A stretch of 10,421 nucleotides of DNA from Funneliformis mosseae. Its lineage: Eukaryota; Glomeromycota; Glomeromycetes; Glomerales; Glomeraceae. How positions within the stretch are numbered: the first letter of the stretch is position 1; the number at the start of each line of letters is the position of its first letter. The stretch spans positions 1 through 10,421 of the forward strand of contig CAJVPP010003944.1 in NCBI GenBank assembly GCA_910592005.1. The letters run 5' to 3'. Positions 1 through 8,361 of this stretch are shown piece after piece. Both the position numbers and the translations under genes were made by a program. Below the pieces are notes generated by a model that saw only the letters and a program-made list of their open reading frames with translations, ran no database searches and was not told where the DNA came from.

Positions 1-497
1 ATAATCATTAGATATTAAAATATTATAATTTTTCTATAATATTTTATAGCCAATTTATACCTACGCTTTAAGGGATATGTAATTTTTTATTTATTTGAAG
101 CTATCTTTGACTATATTATAAGACCTTTTAGAGTTCTATTAAAGAAAAACTTAATCTATTAAGAAATATATCATCATATATTTTGCATTTATCATTTTAT
201 TGATCAGCCCACATTTATTATAATCTCTAGTGGTACTTTATTGATCATATTAAATAGCATTAGACTTAAAAAAGAACTTCACTTATTTGTTTCTATCAAT
301 TAAGTATATTGAATAGCTGTTAGAATTTCCTTTTTTTCCATTAGCTTTATCATAATTTATAAGGTTTTAAAAATTAGATTTTGACTCTTTTGTATAATCT
401 TAAAAAATGTGGTATTAGTATTTTAACTTTAGATTATTATAATAATAGAATATAATTAACTTTAAATATAATAAATATATTATTTCAAAAGATTTTA

Positions 498-545
498 TTT
501 AGTATAAAGTAAGTTCGTTATATGATAATCATGTTTTATACTAAA
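498..545. repeat. Inverted repeat, 11-bp arms
   Basis: TTTAGTATAAA (498-508) is repeated as its exact reverse complement TTTATACTAAA (535-545) with a 26-bp spacer. It could be the end pair of a tiny eroded element or chance in AT-rich sequence. There is no target duplication to decide. Confidence 0.4.
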
Positions 546-647
546 ATATTTAATATATAAAATTAATCAATATAAATACAAATATGTAATCACTTCATAA
601 TAATAAAATTTATTAATTTATTATATTAAAAGTTAGTATTATTATAT

Positions 648-665
648 AAAACTAACATTAGTTTT
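648..665. repeat. Short perfect hairpin
   Basis: AAAACTAA and TTAGTTTT are perfect inverted arms separated by CA. The core AACTAACATTAGTT occurs again at 6604-6617, inside the hAT element. No function is evident. Confidence 0.4.
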
Positions 666-924
666 TAAAACATTATTTTATATAAAAAGATTATTACATT
701 GACAAATAATTTATAATGTAATATTTTTCAATTACATAATCTCATATGATAAATTTTAAATTACATGATAATTCAATTTATCAAATATATGATTTAATAT
801 ATATTTAGTTAAGATTAATTCAGATATAGTATATAAAATTTTATTATATGAATTTGTTATATTTAACCTGATCAATTATAAAAAAATCAGTTCTCACTTA
901 GTTCAGTATAATAAGATTTCAGTA

Positions 925-960
925 TATAGAGGACTCTGCTTATTTTTAATAGAGGTCACT
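925..960 (+). repeat. Element 1 left terminal inverted repeat
   Basis: The core at 933-960 begins ACTC and ends AGGTCACT. It matches the reverse complement of 5668-5695 at about 21 of 28 positions, including a perfect inner GGTCACT. The outer TATAGA (925-930) is also mirrored at 5696-5701, with two extra G on the left. Most mismatches are transitions. Confidence 0.65.
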
Positions 961-965
961 AACAA

Positions 966-1220
966 GTTTAAGGTAAAAATTATATAGAATAATCAAAAAA
1001 ACTGGTTGAATTTATAAGGTAAATTTACTTAATATTAAAAAATGTAATTAAAATTTTGTGGTAAATTTTTTTTATGTAACTGATAATATATGGTAAAATG
1101 AAAGCATTTTTTTAAAATGTAACTTATAATTAATAAGGTAAAATCTATATATTCTTTAAAGATGTTACATTTATTTATAAGGTAAAACTTAAAATGTTCA
1201 TATGATTAATTAGGTAAATT
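966..1220 (+). repeat. Left subterminal GGTAAA repeat array
   Basis: GGTAAA occurs seven times in the same orientation, starting at 972, 1018, 1060, 1092, 1137, 1181 and 1213, that is every 32-46 bp. Several copies are preceded by ATGTAAC or ATGTTAC (1074, 1117, 1163), giving a loose tandem unit of ATGTAAC, about 15 A/T bases, then AAGGTAAA. Directly repeated motifs just inside transposon ends commonly bind the cognate transposase. That role here is inferred from position. A sparser version with GGTAAA and TTACC lies near the right end (5526-5563). Confidence 0.6.
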
Positions 1221-1978
1221 ATCTAACAATGTTTATTTAAATATTTTTTATTTACACGCGAAGTTATAAATTATTTATATAAATAAAACAAAAATAAGAA
1301 AGTTTAAAAAACATAAAAATATACTGCAAATAAACCAGTAATAAAAAAGCCTAAAATAGTCTATACACTTGATGATATTATTTTTAAAAATTGTGATGAA
1401 TTAGAACATTATAAAAGATTAAAAGAATATACACATTTTTTGAAAGTTATTAATGAAATAACTATATGATGTATATGTAATAAAGAGGTTAAACTTGATA
1501 AATCTTATCATGCTCATAATCTAAATAGTCATTCAAAAAGTAGTTTGTATAATTTTACAGCTATAAAACAACTAACTTTAATTTCTTTTTAGAAAAATCA
1601 CAAGTTAAAAGAACAAAGACCAAGCGAATTACTACGTGTCAGTATTGCTTATTCAGATTTAATAAATGAAGGTATTATAATTATATTCTTTTAAGTCTTT
1701 CACAATATAGTAATGGCTGACGACCTGATATCATTGTATATGAATTATTTCCAGAAAAATTTCTAAATCAAAAAAATTATTCATAGCGTATTTTAAATGA
1801 TAATCAAAAAATAATTCTTAAAAGAAATTTATTTGCTTACTATCAGTGGAAAATCGATTAGGATCTGGTTGCTATATTTAGTGTCAAATATTCAAATTTT
1901 ACTACAAATGAATCTGGTATTTATGATAAGTATTTGGCTCTTACAGCTAACCTCTGACTTAAAGATGCTATCAATGCG

Positions 1979-2059
1979 GTAAATATCTATAATACTGTTT
2001 ATTAATATATTTATATAAATATATTAAATATATTAATTAATTATTTCATTATATTTCAG
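1979..2059 (+). other. Putative intron in element 1 pseudogene
   Basis: It begins GTAAATAT and ends TATATTTCAG. At 81 bp it is divisible by three and joins two coding stretches in the same frame (ending ...KDAINA, resuming KQYTNTTAKY). The base composition drops to nearly pure A/T between the two sites. Confidence 0.65.
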
Positions 2060-2425
2060 AAACAATATACTAATACTACAGCTAAATATATTTCAAATAG
2101 TTATTTTAATATTAGATTTGTTAAAATGCTTAAAAACTAAAATTTGAGAAAATTGTATTAGACATTTGCAAATTCTGATGAAGCTGAAATTTGGCTTCAA
2201 CTGACTGAACTCAGAAGAAATGGAGCTTTTACTACTAATAAGACTTTTAAGGAATTAGCACATTAAATGATACAAATAAAAGAACTTGAAATAGCAGAAA
2301 AGCGTAAAAACTGAAATTTGATATAGTAAATATTTACTTCAATTTTTTAGTCTAATTTCTGAAAAATCTCACACGTACGAAATATTTAGATAAGCATTAG
2401 CTAATGCAAGTTTATCTTCAATTAA

Positions 2426-2498
2426 GTAAAATATCATTATAATTATAAATCTTAATAATATATTAGTATAATAAATAGGTTGATCTTTTGATTTTCAG
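2426..2498 (+). other. Putative intron in element 1 pseudogene
   Basis: It begins GTAAAATAT and ends TTTTCAG, 73 bp. Splicing joins the frame ending ANASLSSI to QFYSKDQDIL through a shared lysine codon and removes several stops, which supports a real intron. Confidence 0.65.
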
Positions 2499-2796
2499 AC
2501 AGTTTTATAGTAAAGATCAGGATATTTTAACGAATCCTAAAATATTCTTTGAAAATATTACTCAGTTTGTAAAGATTGCCAATGAACTGCAATGGAAAAG
2601 ACCAGTAGTTCTTATGACAGACTGTACAAAATTACGATCAAAGGTAGTCTATTCACAAGAGTTTGATAGTATAATGGGTTTCAATTTACCAGCCAATTAG
2701 ATAAAATGTGAAACATATGATAATATTCATCAAACAATGAAAAAAATCAAAGAACAAAATGCTATTGCTACTTAAATTCGTATTTTTTTGCTTAAG

Positions 2797-2905
2797 GTTT
2801 GTTTTTTATTATTATTATCAATAAGTTAAAATATATTGTCAAAGTTGAAATTTCATAAAACATTCTAGATACTAATATCTAAAATTTCACTAGTCATAAT
2901 CGCAG
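2797..2905 (+). other. Putative intron in element 1 pseudogene
   Basis: The upstream coding stretch ends IRIFLLK. The interval begins GTTTGTTTTTTATT and ends AATCGCAG (109 bp). The following 38 bp read as LLIKGNAIVKEI, after which coding sense is lost until about 3007. Confidence 0.5.
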
Positions 2906-3916
2906 AATTGCTTATTAAAGGTAATGCAATAGTGAAGGAAATAAGTAATTATTTACTTATAATTATAGAAATAACAGTATATTGCAATATTAATTTTATA
3001 AGTTTTAGAGTAGATGATGTGATCACAGAAATGAAAGTATAGCAAATGGTAATGAAATATCCCTTAGTAAATGAAGTTCTCGAATTTAAAGCTTTTCTTT
3101 ATAGAATTAATTTTAAAGCACCAATTTTCAACAATCAACTAATCATACGTATGCAAGATGTGAAGCACGCAAATAAGACAACTAGGAACTAGATTCATTA
3201 TGGAACACAATTACTCATATTTGAAAACAGTATAGTTCATTACAATCAACTTTGCAATCTTGCAGAAAAGAAAAATTCTGTGTTTTGTATCTGTAATATT
3301 TGCAATGTTGATAAACAGAATGATAGTGCAATATTTCGCGTATTTCATTTACAATTGCTCAAAATATGTCAAGATAATGGAGTAATTAATTTAGACAAAT
3401 TCAGCCTATTTGTATATCTATTTATTTTAGGTAAGATGATTAAAAATCTTATTTTAAAATGAACTTAGCTAAAACATTATATTCTTTATAAACGAACTTT
3501 TGATGCTTATTTGAATCATAAGATTAGTCACAAAACTAGAATAATTATGACTATGCATGCTTATTTCTTTCTTGACTTTTGGAAGTCTCATATCGAAAAG
3601 ACCAGTAAAAATACTTCTAAAGAATGGTATTCAGTAACTCAAAATTTTATTTTGATTTAAAGTTATTGTATTTTAAAAGTTTCTCTGAATTCTTAGTCTT
3701 GTTAATTATTTCACATCATGATTATTATGAAGATTATCCACTGCTACTATAGGAATACAGAATAGAAACTTTGAAATATATGTTTAGGCTTGCACATCAA
3801 TTAGTGCTGGATTTTACTGCTTATGAATTTTTTAAAATCTCAAATGGGTTATGCATCATGACAAAATTCTTTGAACTAGTAATTTTGGAATGAAAAAAGA
3901 AAAATTTCAGTAACAG

Positions 3917-3999
3917 GTTAGTTCAATTTATTTTAATAATCATTTTGAATTTTTGATATTATCTTTTTGACTAGCTGAATTATATTGTTGATTGTTCAG
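3917..3999 (+). other. Putative intron in element 1 pseudogene
   Basis: It starts GTTAGTTC and ends GATTGTTCAG, 83 bp, between a stretch ending KKNFSNR and one starting DIFDFDSNNMS. The phases of the two flanks differ by one base, so either an indel has occurred nearby or the site is slightly misplaced. Confidence 0.5.
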
Positions 4000-5427
4000 G
4001 ATATTTTTGATTTTGATTCAAATAACATGAGTACTGAAGTACTTGAACTTTTACATTAATGGCTAACGCAAGATGAAATTCATAGTGCCATTCAAATTGT
4101 CTACTTGAATGCAGAAAAATTTGCATGATTGGTTGCTTTATTAAAATCTGAAATGAATCTATATCCTTTTGTATATATTGATAATTCTCATTTGGAGGCT
4201 GAACAGGAATATGCAGAAATAAATCCTGCAATTAATTTTAATCTATTAATTTCTAAAAATGATCAATTATGTGATATAGCAAAAGAAGTGATTCAGATAA
4301 CATTCATTAATTAATATGAAGAACTTCATTTTTTTATTAACAATGTTAATAATGATAGTATCTTTAATGAATACAATAAATTAGGTGGATTCAGAATCAT
4401 GTATATCTAGGTCAAGTGATCAGAGGGATAATTTTAGCAAAATCAATTCTAATAAAATTATTTACCTTTTAAATTACTAAAGAAGTGTAATAATACTATC
4501 AATTTCAGTTGAACTTGAGAAGCTCTTATTCAATAATAATGATGAACTGGATGTATTGAAAGCATTAACTATTTGTGAATCTTATAATGCATTTTTAAGA
4601 GTCGATCGTTTATGTAAAATTCAAAACAGATCAACTTTTAATTTAGATGAAGGTTTACAAAATAGAATTGAAAGAAATGCTACAAATGAACTTGTATGTA
4701 GCCTTTAAGAAAATGATTTTTATGTTGAAAGCTGATTAAGACTTAAATGCTGAAAATGAGAAAACATGTAAAAAATATTAATATCTTTAGAATAATTCTA
4801 GGTAATTATACATGCTATTATTTTTTCTATTTAAAATTAGTATTAATTATATTTTTTGCAATAGTTCAACATCTTGGAGATGCTGGTGTATCTGAAAATG
4901 TTAATTGGAAGATTATGGGTTAGTTATTATATATATAGGTAAAAAACTTTGTGTTGACCGGATTCTTGCTAAATATCAAAAAATTAATGATCAGTATTCT
5001 TATGTATGTTCTGGTGTAAATTCAGTGGATTCTCTTTCATTTATTTCTGTTATTCTTTATTGTTATTTATCAAAAGTTACTTTATATGTCAATCATCTTC
5101 AGGCAGTGATGTATATTTTTGATGTTTCAGAGATTTGCTGTTCCAACTATATATCCTAGCTATATGTCCAAACCTGTCTCACATTATATCTCAAATGTCC
5201 TATCTGTCCTATCAGTGTCCTATCAATATTTCATAACAATACTGCCTACAGGTGGTAATCTATTTGTCCATTTATCCTTTAAAAATGTTGTTTATTATTT
5301 TAGTAAGACATTATCTTTTAATATCACTAATTATGAGATACTTACATTTAATATTAGTAATAGTAAGATTTTTTCCTTTTTTCAACAACAAGAGGTAATT
5401 GAAATTTTAAAAACAATTTATAACTAA

Positions 5428-5667
5428 TAAATATTAATATAATTCACATTTATTATATTACTTAATAATTTGTAATATTTTTAATTTCTAATAATTAAAA
5501 AATACAATAAAGTAAATTTTTAATATTACCTAATTATTATTGTTTCTGAATTTGTAAGGTAAAATTATATATAATTTAAAAAGGGTAACTGAAAGGTCAG
5601 TAAAATTAATTAGTAAAGAGAAAATTTTAAATAAGATAAATTTATATATAAATCTTAAAAATTTTAC
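5428..5667. other. Element 1 right subterminal region
   Basis: This is non-coding AT-rich DNA between the end of the pseudogene and the right inverted repeat. It holds a few copies of the left-end motif: TTACC at 5526-5530 and GGTAAA at 5558-5563, with GGGTAACTG and AGGTCAGTAAAA around 5583-5604. The array is much less regular than the left one. Confidence 0.45.
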
Positions 5668-5701
5668 AGTGACCTATCTTAATAGTAAATGGAGTTCTAT
5701 A
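5668..5701 (-). repeat. Element 1 right terminal inverted repeat
   Basis: AGTGACCT...GGAGT at 5668-5695 mirrors 933-960 at about 21 of 28 positions, and TCTATA at 5696-5701 mirrors 925-930. It abuts the start of the MITE directly. Confidence 0.65.
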
Positions 5702-5873
5702 TACAATCAACTCTTATTATAACAAACTCTATATTTTAGATTTTAACTTCACTATAAGGCTATAGTGAAGATTTTAAGAAATCTAATTGGCCAATTTGCT
5801 ATAATAAAAGTATTTTTATTATATTTGTTCAAAAAATTCATAATATCAAGAGTTCGCTATATTAAGAGTTAGT
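5702..5873 (+). mobile_element. MITE copy A, left part (split by hAT)
   Basis: It begins TACAATCAACTCTTATTATA with a flanking TA and aligns along its length with 10052-10222, at about 80% identity or more by eye. The inverted-repeat pattern (CAACTCTT...AAGAGTT) and TA flank are those of Tc1/mariner/pogo-type miniature elements, which have no protein and move with a related transposase. The right end is displaced to 9645-9654 by the hAT insertion, which cut inside the right inverted repeat. Internal TTCACTATAAGGCTATAGTGAA (5748-5769) forms a hairpin. Confidence 0.7.
5866..5873 (+). repeat. hAT target site duplication, left copy
   Basis: GAGTTAGT directly precedes the TAGTG end of the hAT element. 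GAGTTAGC follows its other end (9645-9652), so 7 of 8 bases match. Eight-bp duplications are the hallmark of hAT insertion. The duplicated bases are part of the MITE's right inverted repeat. Confidence 0.75.
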
Positions 5874-5888
5874 TAGTGATCTGATTCA
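5874..5888 (+). repeat. hAT left terminal inverted repeat
   Basis: TAGTGATCTGATTCA pairs imperfectly with the reverse complement of 9630-9644 (TAGTGGTTCAATCTA). The outer TAGTG is perfect, and the rest matches with a one-base shift. Confidence 0.65.
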
Positions 5889-5906
5889 TGAATACATTAT
5901 TTGAAT

Positions 5907-6010
5907 ATCTGTACGGATATATAGATATTTAAATAAGTAATTTAAATAATAAATATAAAACTGCAAATATGCAGATATTTACAGATATCTACAAATATCC
6001 GCAGATATTT
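5907..6010. repeat. hAT left subterminal CAGATAT motifs
   Basis: GCAGATATTT (5971), ACAGATATCT (5981) and GCAGATATTT (6001), plus an inverted ATCTGT at 5907, are clustered just inside the left end. The same ACAGATATCT recurs at 9621 near the right end. Such subterminal repeats are typical hAT transposase-binding sequences. The binding role is inferred. Confidence 0.55.
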
Positions 6011-6266
6011 TTTATAACAATATAAAATAAACAATGTAATAAAATAATTATATAATGTATAAATTATGAAAAAAGAAACTTCCTGCTTTCTCTTATTATT
6101 ATTATAACATGGAGGAAATTTTAATTTTTTATGATTGGCCTTTCTGTTAAAGCTTCGTTACTTTTGTAATATTTGCTTAACAATTGATACAAATGAATAA
6201 ATTTTATGTTTTTTTTATTAATGTTTTAGCATGTATAAACACAAGATTTTATTTTACCTAGGGTTC
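6011..6266. other. hAT 5' non-coding region
   Basis: No open frame of note and no recognisable domain. It lies between the subterminal motifs and the triple tandem repeat and presumably belonged to the element's leader or promoter region, but no promoter element can be distinguished in this composition. Confidence 0.4.
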
Positions 6267-6563
6267 TTAAACCTTTTCTTTTAGTTATCATTTTTGATTG
6301 AAAGTTTTATTTAATGTTGAATATTACCTTTTATGCTGAATTTCCTAAATTAAAATAATATTTTAAAGTTTCTTTAAAACTTTTCCTTTCTATTATTAGT
6401 TAAAGCTTTATTTAACTAGTGTTAAATATTTTTTGTATGCTCAAATTCCTAAACTAAAATATTTTCTTAGATTTTTAAACCTTTTCTTTCCATTATTAAT
6501 TAAGAGTTTCATTTAATATTTGATATTATCTTTTATACTGGAATTTTATATTAAAACAATATT
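6267..6563 (+). repeat. Three tandem copies of a ~105-bp unit
   Basis: Copies start at 6267, 6374 and 6475 (periods 107 and 101 bp). Each has, in order, TTAAAACC/TTTTC, TTTC-ATTATTA, a GTTTTATTTAAT-like stretch, TGAATATTACCTTTTATGCTGAA or its variant, CCTAAA-TAAAAT. The third copy is shorter (ends near 6563). The array is non-coding and lies upstream of the hAT transposase. Copies have diverged substantially, so the duplication is old. Confidence 0.6.
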
Positions 6564-7907
6564 GGATAAAGTGTTAGATATTTTATATTTTTTATATATG
6601 GTAAACTAACATTAGTTAAATCAAGTTGATAATTTACTTTCAATATATTTTCAAGCTACATCTTTTGTAGATTATTTAAATTAATATGCATAATTATTGA
6701 TCAATTGTGTTTTTTCATTTTCGTGTTTTACTTTTTAATAATAAAAATGTTTTAGTCAAAAAATTTTGAAGAACCCTTGGACTTTGAAAATAAATGTAAA
6801 TCTGAAAGTTGGTCAAAAAGATTAAGACAAAATATTTATAAACCATTAAAATGATGATATATATCTATAATTGAATTGGATTCAGATATGGAAACAAATA
6901 ATCAGCAAAAAACTGGTGAAAATAATAAAAAATGCAGCAAAAACTCCAAAAAATTTGATTAAATAAAATAGCTGATCAATTAGTTTTAATTTCAAATGCT
7001 AAGCCACCAGGACGAAGTTGGATATGGGGATATTTCGATCAATATGAACTAACTGAACAATATAAAAGAATTATAAGATGTTTAGTTCAAGTTTAACAGA
7101 AAAATAGTATAGAATTATGTGAATACTTTATGGGATTTCATAGTTTTACTGGTAATTTTATTGTTCATCTTGCTATACATTAAATTACTGGAAAAATAAA
7201 TAAAATTTAAACAAGAGTCAGTTATCACAACTTCGTATAAATGAAATGATACGAAACAATCCAGATATTAAGAATCATCAAGATCAAAAGTTTGTTAGAA
7301 TTTTAATTAAAGATAATCAACCAATTAGTTTAGGTAATGATGAAGGATTTATTGAGTTTGTGCATGAATTAGATGAATTAGATCCAAATTATCAATTTCC
7401 AAGTGATAAACTATATAACAACTATTAGCTGAATCATATAATCAAATTAAAGATGTATTAATAAAAAAATTTAGTGTAAATATTATTTTGTATTCTATAA
7501 TAGCAGATTTGTGAATAGCTAGAAGTAAAAGTGAATACATTAGTGTTACGTGTTTATTTATCAATAATGATTTCAATTTATGTAAGACAATATTAGCAAT
7601 TCAATATATACCTTATCCTCATACTGGAGATAATATTTGTAAGGTTTTACATGAAATTATTTCTAATTAGAGTTTATCTAGAAAGATTTTTACAATAACT
7701 ACAGACAATAGATTAAATATGGTTTGAGCTGAAAGATTAATGAATGAACTTATACAACTCCCCTGCACTGCATATATCTTATAATTGGTAATAGAAAAAG
7801 GATTATTACCAGCTGAAGTTCTAATTGCAAGAGCTAAATGATTAATAAACTTCTTTATGATACCTAAATAAATTGAATGATTATAAGAAATTCAAGAAAG
7901 TTCTTAT

Positions 7908-8361
7908 GTTATTAATAATAAGATAATTTAATATTTTATTATTATTATTATTAATTATTTAATTTTATTATATTTTTAATTAATGTAATATTTGTAGTAT
8001 ATTTTTAATTTTAATTTGATGTATTTTAATTTAATGTAATGATATATTTTAAATTAATATAATATATTTTAATTTAATGTGGTATATTTTAAATTAATGC
8101 AATATATTTTAATTTAGTATGATATATTTTAATTTAATATGATACATTTAATTTAATATAAATATATTTAACACAGTATATTATAATTTAACATGATATA
8201 CTTTAATATATTGATATTTTTAATTTAATTTAATATAAAATATGTTTTATTATTTCATATATATTTTATTTAATATGTTTTATTTAATGTATTATTTTAT
8301 TTTACTTAATTTAATTAAATAAAAATCTAATAATAATAATGTTTATTTTTATTTATTTTAG
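7908..8361 (+). other. Putative 454-bp intron holding a minisatellite
   Basis: The hAT reading frame stops making sense after EIQESSY and resumes at NLENNHEYLQ. The interval begins GTTATTAAT and ends TTTATTTTAG, so it can be removed as a GT...AG intron. It is almost pure A/T and much longer than the 70-110 bp introns of element 1, mainly because of the internal 20-bp tandem array. The alternative is a repeat expansion or insertion in coding sequence; the good 3' site favours an intron. Confidence 0.5.
8018..8220 (+). repeat. 20-bp AT minisatellite
   Basis: Units starting at 8041, 8061, 8081, 8101, 8121 and 8141 keep an exact 20-bp register with consensus RATATATTTTAATTTAATRT. More degenerate units extend to about 8018 and 8220, giving roughly nine to ten copies. 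It lies within the putative intron of the hAT transposase. Confidence 0.75.

Larger units (their letters stand above)
1..924. other. Gene-free AT-rich flank
   Basis: All frames are closed by frequent stops and I see no recognisable protein, tRNA or repeat family. The stretch is A/T-dominated with short runs of simple sequence. The only structures I can support are two small inverted repeats, listed separately, and a weak direct repeat of TTTATTGATCA (around 195 and 238). It probably represents old intergenic or fully eroded transposon DNA outside element 1. Confidence 0.6.
1323..5427 (+). pseudogene. Element 1 transposase-like pseudogene, multi-exon
   Basis: Collinear coding stretches, joined by GT...AG introns and several frameshifts, total roughly 1,100 codons. 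The N-terminal part has a finger-like C-x-C followed by spaced histidines (about 1470-1533). A middle part (2499-2796) has a conserved-looking stretch with VVLMTDCTK. At 3151-3189 lies MQDVKH...NKTTRN, a D-x2-H...K...RN block like that of P/THAP9-type transposases. 3493-3916 includes FFLDFW and MFRLAHQLVLDFTAYEF. The C-terminal part runs to a stop at 5425. I recall similar large uncharacterised proteins from fungi with DPKH..KT.RN and VKDFT motifs, but cannot name the family. In-frame stops include 1467, 1590, 1784, 1859, 1955, 2138, 2159, 2264, 2391, 2698, 2773, 3040, 3190, 3658, 3750, 3891, 4057, 4126 and 4312. Frameshifts lie near 3675 and 4903. No ATG start is recognisable upstream of 1323. 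It is certainly non-functional. Confidence 0.7.
925..5701 (+). mobile_element. Element 1: degenerate DNA transposon with TIRs
   Basis: The sequence shows a unit of about 4.8 kb bounded by imperfect terminal inverted repeats (925-960 and 5668-5701). It holds GGTAAA-type subterminal repeats inside the left end and one large, intron-containing, broken coding region in between (1323-5427). This is the organisation of a cut-and-paste DNA transposon carrying its own transposase. The target duplication is not certain: a TA or TATATA can be read at both sides, but in such AT-rich sequence either could be chance, and the right side abuts the MITE at 5702. The coding region has a block of the form D-x2-H...K...RN, which resembles the P/THAP9 type of transposase, but I cannot assign a named superfamily. 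It is inactive: the reading frame carries some twenty stops and several frameshifts. Confidence 0.65.

Noticed and set aside
194..254. TAGTGGTAC near 229 as another hAT end
   Set aside because: No partner end, subterminal motifs or target duplication is present.
3980..4231. Minus-strand open frame of 83 codons
   Set aside because: It lies opposite a recognisable coding stretch of the element 1 pseudogene and shows no family features.
5119..5427. Free-standing 102-codon gene
   Set aside because: It lies in the same orientation, after a plausible 3' splice site at 5130, at the end of element 1, so it is best read as the last coding stretch of that pseudogene.
8018..8220. CRISPR-like regular array
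   Set aside because: The 20-bp units are directly contiguous without unique spacers, and the context is eukaryotic.
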